20,560 nt of DNA from Gemmatimonadales bacterium (GTDB lineage: Bacteria; Gemmatimonadota; Gemmatimonadetes; Gemmatimonadales; GWC2-71-9): positions 1 to 20,560 of the forward strand of contig JAICEH010000008.1 of NCBI GenBank assembly GCA_025924275.1, in the 5' to 3' direction. The notes under the pieces were generated by a model. The model saw only the letters and a list, made by a program, of their open reading frames with translations, was not told the DNA's origin and made no database searches. Each line of letters opens with the position of its first letter. The stretch's first letter is position 1. The translations under genes were made by a program, and so were the position numbers. Below, in pieces: positions 1 through 7,191 of this stretch.

Positions 1-483
1 CACCACCTCGAGGACGAGGTCGCGTCCCGCGAGCGGCCCCGCCGGGTCGAACGACTCGAGCCGGGCGGCGAGCGACCCGGAGGTGGTGACTCCGGCGGGC
101 AGCGTGGTGTCCGCCGGGTACTCGAGGATCAGCGTGTCGGCTCGCGCCAGGAAGGTGAAGCTCGTCGGGGCCGAGACCAGCGTCCCGCTCCGGGCCAGCA
201 CCCGCCCGCTCAGGCCGGGCCGGAGGGGCACCACCCAGCCGCTGGCGCTGTCCACCCGGACGGTCGTGTCCGGGGTGGTCCACCAGACGGTCGCCCCGGG
301 GAGGTCCTCCCCGCTCGAGTCCAGGGCGCGGGCCGACATCTGCAGCGAGTCGCCGATCTCGAGCTGGGTCACGGCGGGCCGTGCCACCTCCAGCGCCACG
401 ACGCCACCGTCCGTCGTCCCGAGGTCGCTGCAGCCCGCCGCCAGCAGGGCCAGCGGGAGGAGACCGGCGGCCCTCCGCCTCAG
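1..483 (-). CDS. Ig-like (BIG2-type) lipoprotein, 3' part outside window
   Basis: Reading leftward from 483, the frame encodes a short Arg-rich N-region, a hydrophobic Leu/Ala stretch and a lipobox (LAAGC, Cys at residue 18), so the product should be a lipid-anchored envelope protein. After the Cys comes a beta-rich domain with the pattern of bacterial Ig-like group 2 domains: a segment containing ITQLEIGDSLQMSARALD-like spacing, then a WWTTPDTTVRVDSASGWV segment and a conserved Gly/Val-rich strand. The frame stays open to base 1, so the C-terminal part is missing. No ATG, GTG or TTG lies in frame near the signal peptide. The best start is CTG at 481-483, which overlaps the TPR stop codon as CTGA and has GGAGG just upstream. 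It is coupled to the TPR gene. Function beyond surface adhesion or structural roles typical of BIG2 proteins cannot be said. Confidence 0.8.
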   Translation of the reverse strand, partial: MRRRAAGLLPLALLAAGCSDLGTTDGGVVALEVARPAVTQLEIGDSLQMSARALDSSGEDLPGATVWWTTPDTTVRVDSASGWVVPLRPGLSGRVLARSGTLVSAPTSFTFLARADTLILEYPADTTLPAGVTTSGSLAARLESFDPAGPLAGRDLVLEVV

Positions 484-941
484 GCGTCCTCCGCGGCGGC
501 GGCCGCCCCCGGCGCGTCGCTGCCGGACTCCAGCGCCCGGAGGGTGCGCTCGGCGTGCTCGACGAAGCGCGCGAGGTCCGGGTTCTGGGGCGCCCCGGCC
601 AGGAAGGCGCGGAGATGTTCTGCCGCCCGGGCCGTCTCGCCCCGGTGGCGGAGGAGGAACGCGACGCCGTAGTGGGCGCCGGGCAGGTTCGGGTCGATGG
701 CCAGCGCCTGGCGATAGTAGCGGAGGGCCTCCTCGGGCCGCTGCTGCTTGCTGCAGACGATCGCCATGTTCTGCAGGGCCTTCACGTTGCGCGGGTCGTC
801 CCGGAGCGCGAGGCGGTAGGAGGTCAGGGCCGCGTCGAGGTCACCCTGCCGCTCGAGGGCGAGGGCCTCGTTGAAGTAGTCGAGACGCGAGGGCCCCGGG
901 GCGTCGGGACCTCCGCCGAAGATCCGGCGCCAGAAGCTCAT
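480..941 (-). CDS. Small TPR-repeat protein
   Basis: The 153-residue product begins MSFWRRIFGGG and then carries about three tetratricopeptide repeats between residues 20 and 125: units starting at the YFNEALALERQGDLDAAL, VKALQNMAIVCSKQQRPEEAL and PGAHYGVAFLLRHRGETARA segments show the usual W/Y/F, G/A and A/L spacing. TPRs are protein-interaction scaffolds, and no catalytic motif is present. There is no signal peptide, so it is probably cytoplasmic or peripherally attached. The start at 941 is chosen because the longer in-frame extension upstream is Arg/Pro-rich low-complexity sequence and crosses the promoter region. The tail is poly-Ala. It shares a four-base overlap with the lipoprotein gene downstream. 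Partner unknown. Confidence 0.85.
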   Translation of the reverse strand: MSFWRRIFGGGPDAPGPSRLDYFNEALALERQGDLDAALTSYRLALRDDPRNVKALQNMAIVCSKQQRPEEALRYYRQALAIDPNLPGAHYGVAFLLRHRGETARAAEHLRAFLAGAPQNPDLARFVEHAERTLRALESGSDAPGAAAAAEDA

Positions 942-1002
942 TCCCGGGTGGTCGGCCTCGGTCGGCGGTTGGTGCGGGGAAGACAAGTCGAACGGACGCC
1001 CA

Positions 1003-1032
1003 AAGATAGCCCGCGGGAACTGGCCGGCGCAA
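1003..1032 (-). promoter_or_regulatory. Candidate sigma70-type promoter for the TPR-lipoprotein pair
   Basis: On the minus strand TTGCGC (1027-1032) is followed after 18 bases by TATCTT (1003-1008). This places a transcription start near 996, about 55 bases before the TPR start codon. It lies back to back with the plus-strand candidate at 1040-1068. Matches to the consensus are partial. Confidence 0.4.
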
Positions 1033-1039
1033 CGCGCGG

Positions 1040-1068
1040 TTGCCCGGCCTGTCGGTGGCGGGTACGTT
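1040..1068 (+). promoter_or_regulatory. Candidate sigma70-type promoter for the phosphoribosyltransferase gene
   Basis: TTGCCC (1040-1045) and TACGTT (1063-1068) are separated by exactly 17 bases. The predicted start of transcription near 1075 would leave a 20-odd base leader containing the GAGAGG ribosome-binding site before the ATG at 1097. Matches to the consensus are partial. Confidence 0.4.
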
Positions 1069-1096
1069 CCCGGCATCCCCTGCCGAGAGGCCTCCG

Positions 1097-1585
1097 ATGC
1101 CGCGCACGCCGACCCCCGGGCCGCGAGGGGTGATGGAAGTGGATTGGCCCTTCTTCGGCGAGATCTGCCGCGCGCTGGCACTGAAGGTGGCGCGCGAGTA
1201 CGAGCCGGAGGTGGTCCTGGGGATCGCGAAGGCCGGGGTGATCCCCGGTGCGGTGGTCGCGTCGATCCTGGGCGTGGACTTCGCCTCGATGGTCGTCACC
1301 CGGAAACAGGGCGACGCCGAGCCGGTCCTGGTCTCCGGGCCGCCCCCCACGATCGGGGGCCGTCGCGTGCTGCTGGTGGACGAGACCTGCGATTCGGGCC
1401 ACACGATGCGGCTCGCGCTCAACGAGGTGCGCCAGCGCTTCCCCGCCGACGTGCGCACGGCGGTGTCCTTCCGCACCGGGCCGTACCAGCCGGACTACTG
1501 GGCGTTCGAGACCGAGCAGGAGATCGTGCTCCCGTGGGACCGGGAGCTGGTGGTGAACGGCGAACTGGTGCGGCGGCAGCGCTAG
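1097..1585 (+). CDS. Purine-type phosphoribosyltransferase (Gpt/HPRT-like)
   Basis: This 162-residue protein carries the PRPP-binding signature of type I phosphoribosyltransferases, VLLVDETCDSGHTM at residues 91-104, plus an upstream segment (GIAKAGVIPGAVVA, residues 42-55) that resembles the conserved lysine/glycine region of xanthine-guanine and hypoxanthine enzymes. Family members join a free base to PRPP, giving a nucleotide and pyrophosphate, in purine salvage in the cytoplasm. The C-terminal QPDYWAFETEQEIVLPWDRE stretch resembles the Tyr/Trp-containing base-binding hood of Gpt-like proteins. The start at 1097 is preferred because GAGAGG sits six bases upstream. A later ATG at 1133 also has a G-rich stretch, but too close. 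Which purine is used cannot be read from the sequence. A PyrR-like regulatory role is less likely. Confidence 0.85.
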   Translation: MPRTPTPGPRGVMEVDWPFFGEICRALALKVAREYEPEVVLGIAKAGVIPGAVVASILGVDFASMVVTRKQGDAEPVLVSGPPPTIGGRRVLLVDETCDSGHTMRLALNEVRQRFPADVRTAVSFRTGPYQPDYWAFETEQEIVLPWDRELVVNGELVRRQR

Positions 1586-1592
1586 GCTGGCG

Positions 1593-1612
1593 GCCGGCCG
1601 CGTCGGCCCGGC
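1593..1612. terminator. Possible hairpin between convergent genes
   Basis: The gap between two convergent stop codons is almost filled by an inverted repeat: GCCGGCC (1593-1599), a five-base loop, and GGCCCGGC (1605-1612) with one bulged C. No T-tract follows on either strand, so it would be a weak or factor-assisted bidirectional terminator at best. Confidence 0.3.
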
Positions 1613-2182
1613 TCACACCTCCGTGGTGAGCGCCTGCTGGTATCCCATTCCGCGCGAGAGCAGGTCGTAGAGCGCGCCCAGCGTCTCCGGGCTGCCCACC
1701 AGCCATCGGCAGCGCGCCTCCCCCCGGGTCCGGCACTCCACCTCCATCGCCGCGGCCGGGCTCCCGGCCACCTGGCTCACGAAGGCGGCCAGCATCCCGC
1801 TGGTGACGTGGCAGGACGGGTACTGGCCCTCGGCCCCCGGCTGCGCCTCGGCCCAGTCCGCCGCGTCGAACGCGAGGATGCTCGGGGCGAGCCGCGAGAT
1901 CTCCAGGCCGCCCCAGCCCAGCCCCTCGAAGAAGGCCGACGCCAGCTCGCCGAACTTCGCCTGATCGAGCGCTTCGGGACTCGGGACGCCACAGGCGGTC
2001 TCGAGCCATTGCGCGAACGCCCGGTAGAGGTCGTCCCCCGCCGCGAACCCCGCCTCCTGCAGCCAGGTGGCCGCCTGCAGCCCGTTCTCCCGCTCGAGCG
2101 TGGCCCGGAGCTGATGGAGCGCCTGGCGGCCGAGCGCGAGGCACCGGGAGGCGGCGAGGTCCGGCGGCACGGTACGGGTCAT
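1613..2182 (-). CDS. V4R (vinyl-4-reductase-like) domain protein
   Basis: The 189-residue product ends in a recognisable V4R domain: a Cys/His at 124-125 (YPSCHVTSGMLAAF), then the typical Cys-rich C-terminal hairpin with Cys150 and Cys158 (VECRTRGEARCRWLVG). V4R domains are small-molecule or metal-binding modules related to the BchJ-type and heme-NO/XylR N-terminal sensor folds, and usually occur in regulators. No DNA-binding or enzymatic partner domain is present here, so it looks like a stand-alone ligand-binding protein. The ATG at 2182 has GAGGAG six bases upstream. Only 28 bases separate it from the ligA stop, so it is probably the last gene of that operon. The ligand is unknown. Confidence 0.75.
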   Translation of the reverse strand: MTRTVPPDLAASRCLALGRQALHQLRATLERENGLQAATWLQEAGFAAGDDLYRAFAQWLETACGVPSPEALDQAKFGELASAFFEGLGWGGLEISRLAPSILAFDAADWAEAQPGAEGQYPSCHVTSGMLAAFVSQVAGSPAAAMEVECRTRGEARCRWLVGSPETLGALYDLLSRGMGYQQALTTEV

Positions 2183-2210
2183 CGGGAGCTCCTCGGGGTT
2201 GGCGCGAATG

Positions 2211-4241
2211 CTAGGGTGCGCGCCCGACGCGGCGCAAGAGTTCGGCCTCGTCGATCACCTCGACGCCGAGCGACTGTGCCTTCGCCAGCTTGCTGCCCGC
2301 CTCCTCGCCCGCCACGACGGCGGTGGTCTTCCGGCTGACGCTGCCGGTCACCTGTCCCCCGGCGCCCTCGATCAGCGCCGACGCCTCCGCCCGCGACAGC
2401 GTGGGCAAGGTGCCGGTGAGCACGTAGGTGGCGCCGGCCAGGGGACCGCCCCGGCCGCCGGCCCGGGGCTCCGAGGTGCCGACGCCGGCGGCCACGAGCC
2501 GCTCGAGCAGGCGCCGGTTTCGCGGCTCGGCGAAGAACTCCGCCACCGCGTGGGCGATGGTGGGCCCGATGCCGGCGACCGAGCCGATGGCCTCCTCGTC
2601 CGCCGCCGCCAGGGCCTCGAGGGTCCCGAAGCGCCGGGCGAGGAGCACGGCGCTGTTCTTCCCCACGTGCCGGATGCCGAGGGCGTAGAGCAGGGTCGAG
2701 AGCGGGCGGCCCCGGCTGGCCGCGATGGCCTGCACGAGCTGGCCCGCCGACTGCTCGGCCAGCCGGTCCAGCTGGGCGAGCCGGTCGGCCTCGAGGCCGT
2801 AGAGGTCGGCCACGTCCGCGACCAGCCGGGCGTCGAGCAGCTGCCGGATCCGCTCATAGCCCAGCCCGCGGATGTCCATCGCGTCCCGGGCCGCGAAGTG
2901 CACCAGCCCCTCCAGGACCCGGCCCGGGCAGGAGGCGTTGGGACAGTAGCGGAGCGCCTCGTCGGGGTCGCGGCGCACCGGTGTTCCGCAGGCGGGGCAG
3001 GCCTCCGGCATCGTGAAGGGCCGTTCCCGGCCGGTGCGCCGGTCCCGCAGCGGGCCGACGACCTGTGGGATGACCTCACCGGCCCGGACCACCTCCACCC
3101 AGTCGCCGATGCGGATGTCCTTCTGGGCGATCAGGTCCTCGTTGTGGAGGGTGGCGCTGGACACGGTGACGCCGGCGATCTCGACGGGCTCCAGCACCGC
3201 CCAGGGATTGAGGGTGCCGGTGCGCCCGACGTTGACCTTGATGTCGAGGAGCCGGGTGATGCCCGCCTCGGGCTCGAACTTCCGGGCCACCGCCCAGCGC
3301 GGCTCCCGCCCGCCCACGATGCCGAGGTCCTCGTGGAGCGTGAGGCGGTCCACCTTCACGACGATCCCGTCGGCCCCGAACGGCAGCGTCGGCAGCAGGC
3401 GCTCGTACTCGGCGATCCTGGCCTGGACCGCCGCGAGGTCGGGATGGCGGGCCCGGTGCGGCTCGACGGGGAAGCCCCAGGCCACGAGGCGCTCGAGCAC
3501 CTCCCAGTGGGTGGCGCAGCCGACCCGGCCCTCGATGATCTCGAGGTGGAAGGCGAAGAACCGGAGGCGGCGCCGGCGGGTCATCTCCGGGTCGAGCTGG
3601 CGGAGGGCGCCGGCCGCGGCGTTCCGCGGATTGGCGAAGGGCGGCTCGCCCTCCCGCTCCCGCTCGGCGTTCACCTTGCGGAAGGCGGTCACCGGGAGGT
3701 AGACCTCCCCCCGCACCTCCATCACCGCCGGCCAGTCCCCGCCGGCCAGCGTGAGCGGGATGTCGCCCACGGTCCGGAGGTTGGCGGTCACCTCCTCGCC
3801 CACGATGCCGTTGCCGCGGGTGGCGCCGCCGGTGAGCCGGCCAGCCTCGTAGGTGAGGCTCACCGCCGCGCCGTCGATCTTCACTTCCGTGGTGTAGCCG
3901 CCCTGGCGGACCTCGGGCGCGAGGCGGGCGTTCCGGTCCTCCCACGCCGCGAGCTCCTCGGCGCTGAAGGCATTGGCGAGCGAGAACATCGGGCGGCGGT
4001 GCGGGCGCTTGACCAGCGCCGCGGAGGGCAGTGCGCCGATCCGCTGGGTGGGGCTGTCGGGGGTGCGGAGGCCGGGGTGCGACGCCTCCAGTGCCTGGAG
4101 CTCGCGGAACAGCCGGTCGAACTCCGCGTCGCTGAGGACCGGCGCGTCCTCGAGGTAGTACGCGTGGTTGGCGCGGTCGATCTGCTCCCGGAGTTCGGCT
4201 GCGCGGCGGGCGGGGTCGGCGGCGCCGCCCCGGGCGCTCAT
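2211..4241 (-). CDS. ligA: NAD-dependent DNA ligase LigA
   Basis: The 676-residue protein has the full LigA layout and the usual family length. Residues 1-70 form the Ia NAD-binding domain (HAYYLEDAPVLSDAEFDRL). The adenylation site is EVKIDG with Lys121. It is followed by the nucleotidyltransferase motifs (RGEVY, NPRNAAAG, DGIVVKV), the OB fold (NVGRTGTLNPWAVLEPV), a four-Cys zinc finger near residues 414-436 (CPAC and CPNASC), helix-hairpin-helix repeats around 450-580, and a C-terminal BRCT domain from about residue 597. It seals nicks in duplex DNA during replication and repair, using NAD as the AMP donor. The start ATG overlaps the upstream GAF gene stop as ATGA, implying coupled translation. 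No key residue is missing. Confidence 0.98.
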   Translation of the reverse strand: MSARGGAADPARRAAELREQIDRANHAYYLEDAPVLSDAEFDRLFRELQALEASHPGLRTPDSPTQRIGALPSAALVKRPHRRPMFSLANAFSAEELAAWEDRNARLAPEVRQGGYTTEVKIDGAAVSLTYEAGRLTGGATRGNGIVGEEVTANLRTVGDIPLTLAGGDWPAVMEVRGEVYLPVTAFRKVNAEREREGEPPFANPRNAAAGALRQLDPEMTRRRRLRFFAFHLEIIEGRVGCATHWEVLERLVAWGFPVEPHRARHPDLAAVQARIAEYERLLPTLPFGADGIVVKVDRLTLHEDLGIVGGREPRWAVARKFEPEAGITRLLDIKVNVGRTGTLNPWAVLEPVEIAGVTVSSATLHNEDLIAQKDIRIGDWVEVVRAGEVIPQVVGPLRDRRTGRERPFTMPEACPACGTPVRRDPDEALRYCPNASCPGRVLEGLVHFAARDAMDIRGLGYERIRQLLDARLVADVADLYGLEADRLAQLDRLAEQSAGQLVQAIAASRGRPLSTLLYALGIRHVGKNSAVLLARRFGTLEALAAADEEAIGSVAGIGPTIAHAVAEFFAEPRNRRLLERLVAAGVGTSEPRAGGRGGPLAGATYVLTGTLPTLSRAEASALIEGAGGQVTGSVSRKTTAVVAGEEAGSKLAKAQSLGVEVIDEAELLRRVGRAP

Positions 4242-5044
4242 CGGGCGTTCGCCTCCTGCGCAATGACGGTCATCGCCACGCCGACCAGGCGGTCGAGCTC
4301 CTCGGCGTCGGCCTTGCCCAGGGCCTCCTCGCCCCAGGGTCCCTCGCGGTCCGCGGCGGCGGTGAGCAGCCGGCGGAGGAAGCCGAGGAGGGCCACGCGC
4401 TCGCGGTCGAGGGCCCGGAGCGCCGGGTCCTCGCCCCGGGCCGCGCGCAGCCGCTCGAAGCGGTGGGCGTTGCGCAGCGCCTTGGCGGTGAGGCTCGCCA
4501 CCACCTCGCAGAAGCGCACGTCCTCGTCGGAGAAGCTGGGCCCGTCGCGGAAGGTCCGGAGGAAGATCGCGCCGATGGGGCGGCCCCGCCACGTGATCGG
4601 CACCACCGTGATCGACTTGACCCGTCGGGTGGCCAGGTTGCCCCGCACCTGCCGGAGGGCGGGGTCGCTCGCGACGTCGGGGATGAACACGGTGCGCCCG
4701 GACTGGATCGCCCGCTTGAGTTCCGGGTAGCGCTCGACGTCCACGACGTAGTTCCGGATGCTCGGGTCCTCGTAGGTGGCCACCAGCCGCACCACCTCGC
4801 CCCCGCGCTCCACCAGGAACACCGAGGAGCGGTCGAGCCCGAAGGCCTCCCCCAGGCGCCGGGACACCGCCTGCACCACGTCGGAGAACTGGAGCGACCC
4901 GGCCACCTCCTGCAGGATCTCGATCACCGTGAGCAGGTGGGTCCGCTCCCGCTCGAGGGTGCGGACCCGCTGGCGGAGCGTCTCGACTTCGGGCTGGGAC
5001 GACGAAGCGGGCATCGGGCTCACGGGGTCCGGGATGGGGCTCAT
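4238..5044 (-). CDS. GAF-domain sensor protein
   Basis: The 268-residue protein has a Pro/Ser-rich start, a short coiled coil (about residues 18-50, ETLRQRVRTLERERTHLLTV), and a GAF domain over roughly 51-195. The GAF features are the SRRLGEAFGLDRSSVFLVE strand, the VFIPDVASDP segment, a SITVVPITWRGRPIGAIFL core and the closing FSDEDVRFCEVVASLTAKAL helix. A C-terminal helical region follows, without a kinase, GGDEF or output domain. GAF domains bind cyclic nucleotides, tetrapyrroles or other small ligands. Standing alone, this one probably signals through a partner. It overlaps the RMDN-like gene upstream and ligA downstream by four bases each (ATGA), so all three should be co-translated. A functional link to DNA ligation is suggested only by position. 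Confidence 0.85.
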   Translation of the reverse strand: MSPIPDPVSPMPASSSQPEVETLRQRVRTLERERTHLLTVIEILQEVAGSLQFSDVVQAVSRRLGEAFGLDRSSVFLVERGGEVVRLVATYEDPSIRNYVVDVERYPELKRAIQSGRTVFIPDVASDPALRQVRGNLATRRVKSITVVPITWRGRPIGAIFLRTFRDGPSFSDEDVRFCEVVASLTAKALRNAHRFERLRAARGEDPALRALDRERVALLGFLRRLLTAAADREGPWGEEALGKADAEELDRLVGVAMTVIAQEANAR

Positions 5045-5832
5045 CGGTTGCCTGCGGCGGAGAGCCGCGCGAGCAGCGCGGCGGCGTCCCGCTTGTACTG
5101 CGGGTCCATCACGTCGATCAGGGGCAGGTCCGGGATGGCCCGGAGCTGCGACTCGGCCTGGGTGTACTTCTTCTGGTCCACGTACACCTCCGCGAGGTCG
5201 AGGCGGTGGTAGACGTAGTCCGGGCGGTACTCGATGGCCTTGGCGAGGGCCTGCTCGGCCTCCGCCCAGGAGGCCTTGTTGAACACCGTCCCGCCGAGGA
5301 AGTTCCGGGCGAAGAACCGCTCGAGGCCCGACAGCCGCATGATCTCGGCGTGCCAGCGCCCGATCACGTGCCAGGCGCCGTCGTGCCGCGGGTTGATCTC
5401 GAGCGCCTTGAGCGCCTCGACCCGGATCTCCCCGGCGCGCTGGACCCGTTCCTTGGCCGACTTGGTGAGCGAGGCGCGGCCGATCGCCGCCGCCAGGGCG
5501 AAGTGTCCGTCCGCGCCCATCACGTTCGCCTTCACGGCGCGGTTGGCATAGCGCTCCGCGAGGGCGTAGAGCCGGTCCCGCTCCGGGCTCTTCACCGAAT
5601 CCGGCGTCTGCTTGCCGATGTCGATGGCGGCGATGGCTCCCCGCCAGTTCGCCTCGTAACCCGTGGAATCCGCCGCGAGGGCGGCCTCGAAGTGGCGGAG
5701 CGCGGCGGCCGGGTCCCGGGCGTCCCACGCGGCCCGGCCCTGGGCCACGGGATCGGAGGCCTGGCCGGCCAGCCGCGCCGCGGGAATCGCGGCGAGGATG
5801 CAGAGCAGGCCCGCGAGGCGCATATTGGCCAT
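5041..5832 (-). CDS. Secreted TPR protein resembling regulators of microtubule dynamics (RMDN)
   Basis: The 263-residue product starts with a cleavable-looking signal peptide (MANMRLAGLLCILAAIPAAR, probable cleavage after LAG near residue 23), so it should be periplasmic. The rest is helical with TPR-like units (DPAAALRHFEAALAADS, WAEAEQALAKAIEYRPDY, QKKYTQAESQL). A central block, HDGAWHVIGRWHAEIMRLS followed by LERFFARNFLGG, closely resembles the conserved core of the RMDN TPR family, where it forms part of a TPR-like helical bundle. That assignment is by eye. The ATG at 5832 is chosen over the one at 5823 because a GGGGG stretch lies six bases upstream of it. It is the first gene of a tightly overlapping operon with the GAF gene, ligA and the V4R gene. 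Biochemical role unknown. Confidence 0.8.
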   Translation of the reverse strand: MANMRLAGLLCILAAIPAARLAGQASDPVAQGRAAWDARDPAAALRHFEAALAADSTGYEANWRGAIAAIDIGKQTPDSVKSPERDRLYALAERYANRAVKANVMGADGHFALAAAIGRASLTKSAKERVQRAGEIRVEALKALEINPRHDGAWHVIGRWHAEIMRLSGLERFFARNFLGGTVFNKASWAEAEQALAKAIEYRPDYVYHRLDLAEVYVDQKKYTQAESQLRAIPDLPLIDVMDPQYKRDAAALLARLSAAGNR

Positions 5833-5862
5833 GCCGAACCCCCGTGGTCGGGAGACCGCTGA

Positions 5863-7191
5863 ATGGTGATTCCACGCCTCATCGAACGCAAGCGCGACGG
5901 CGGCGCCCTCGCGGAGGCGGAGTGGCGCGAGCTGGTGCAGGCGTACACCGCCGGCCGCGTACCCGACTACCAGATGGCCGCGCTGCTGATGGCGGTGGTC
6001 TTCCGCGGGCTGGAGCCGCCCGAGCTGGACGCGCTCACCGAGGCGATGCTGGCCTCGGGCGACCGGTTCCGCTTCGACGGGTGGACCACCCCGCGGGTGG
6101 ACAAGCACGCGACCGGCGGGGTGGGGGACAAGACCTCCCTGATCCTCGCGCCGCTCCTCGCCGCCTGCGGGGTCGCCGTGCCGACGATGTCCGGGCGCGG
6201 GCTGGGACACACCGGGGGCACGCTCGACAAGCTCGAGGCCATCCCCGGCTTCCGCACCCGCCTCACCCTCCGGGAAGCCGAGGCCCAGGTGCGTGCCATC
6301 GGCTGCGTGATGCTCGGCCAGTCGGACGAGATCGCGCCCGCCGACCGCAAGCTGTACGCCCTTCGCGACGTGACCGGGACGGTGGAGTCGGTGCCGCTGA
6401 TCAGCGCCAGCATCATGTCGAAGAAGCTCGCCGAGGGACTCTCCGGCCTGGTGCTGGACGTCAAGACCGGGAGCGGCGCCTTCCTCCCGGAACCGGGGCG
6501 TGCCCTCGAGCTCGCCCGGACCATGATCGGCCTCGGCGTCGCGCGCGGCTGCCCCACGGTTGCCCTGCTCACCGCGATGGACCGGCCACTGGGCCACGCC
6601 TGCGGCAACGCACTGGAGGTGGAGGAGGCGCTCCTGCTGCTGCACGGCGAGGGCCCCCCCGACCTGCGCGAGCTCACCCTCGCCCTCGGCGTGGAGATGC
6701 TGCGCCTGGCCGAGCCGACCGTTCCGGCGGTGGACGCGCGCCGCCGGCTGGAGGACGCCCTCGGCTCTGGGCGGGCGCTCGAGCGCTTCGCCCGCCTGGT
6801 GGAGGCGCAGGGCGGCAATCCGGCCATCGCGGACGACCCGGGCGCCCTGCCCCAGGCGGCGGAGGTGGAGCTCTACGAGGCCCCGGCCGACGGCTTCGTC
6901 GCGCGGGTCGAGCCCCGCACCATCGGGAGGGCGATCGTCGCCCTGGGCGGTGGCCGGAACCGGGTGGAGGACGAGGTGGATCCGGCCGTGGGGTTCGTGA
7001 TCACGGTGAAGCCGGGTCACGAGGTCCGGCGGGGCGAGCCGCTGGCCTCGGTCTTCGCGCGGGACGAGGCGGGGGCCGCCGAGGGCCTGGCCGCGCTGGG
7101 GGAGGCCATCGTCATCAGCGAGGCGCCGCCGCCGGCCACCGCCCTCATCTCCCACCGGGTCACCGCCCTGGGGGTGGAGGCCGTCGGGTGA
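5863..7191 (+). CDS. deoA: Thymidine/pyrimidine-nucleoside phosphorylase
   Basis: At 442 residues this matches the length of DeoA and Pdp enzymes, which split pyrimidine nucleosides with phosphate into a free base and (deoxy)ribose-1-phosphate. The family signature SGRGLGHTGGTLDKLE is present at about residues 110-125, preceded by the phosphate-binding DKHATGGVGDKTSL segment (80-93). The substrate-site SASIMSKKLAEG and DVKTGSGAF motifs follow near 187-208. The C-terminal alpha/beta domain (about 340-442) ends normally. It cannot be decided from sequence alone whether it is thymidine-specific or accepts uridine too. GGAG eight bases upstream supports the ATG at 5863. The stop overlaps the start of the kinase gene (GTGA). 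Only 30 bases separate it from the divergent secreted TPR gene. Confidence 0.95.
   Translation: MVIPRLIERKRDGGALAEAEWRELVQAYTAGRVPDYQMAALLMAVVFRGLEPPELDALTEAMLASGDRFRFDGWTTPRVDKHATGGVGDKTSLILAPLLAACGVAVPTMSGRGLGHTGGTLDKLEAIPGFRTRLTLREAEAQVRAIGCVMLGQSDEIAPADRKLYALRDVTGTVESVPLISASIMSKKLAEGLSGLVLDVKTGSGAFLPEPGRALELARTMIGLGVARGCPTVALLTAMDRPLGHACGNALEVEEALLLLHGEGPPDLRELTLALGVEMLRLAEPTVPAVDARRRLEDALGSGRALERFARLVEAQGGNPAIADDPGALPQAAEVELYEAPADGFVARVEPRTIGRAIVALGGGRNRVEDEVDPAVGFVITVKPGHEVRRGEPLASVFARDEAGAAEGLAALGEAIVISEAPPPATALISHRVTALGVEAVG

Noticed and set aside
83..1133. Two plus-strand open frames covering the lipoprotein and TPR genes
   Set aside because: Arg/Pro/Gly-rich with no start context. 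The minus strand carries a lipobox and clear TPR repeats.
2199..4730. A very long open frame on the plus strand opposite ligA
   Set aside because: It runs antisense to a complete, motif-rich LigA. Its translation is Gly/Arg/Pro/His-rich low complexity, as expected from the shadow of high-GC codons.
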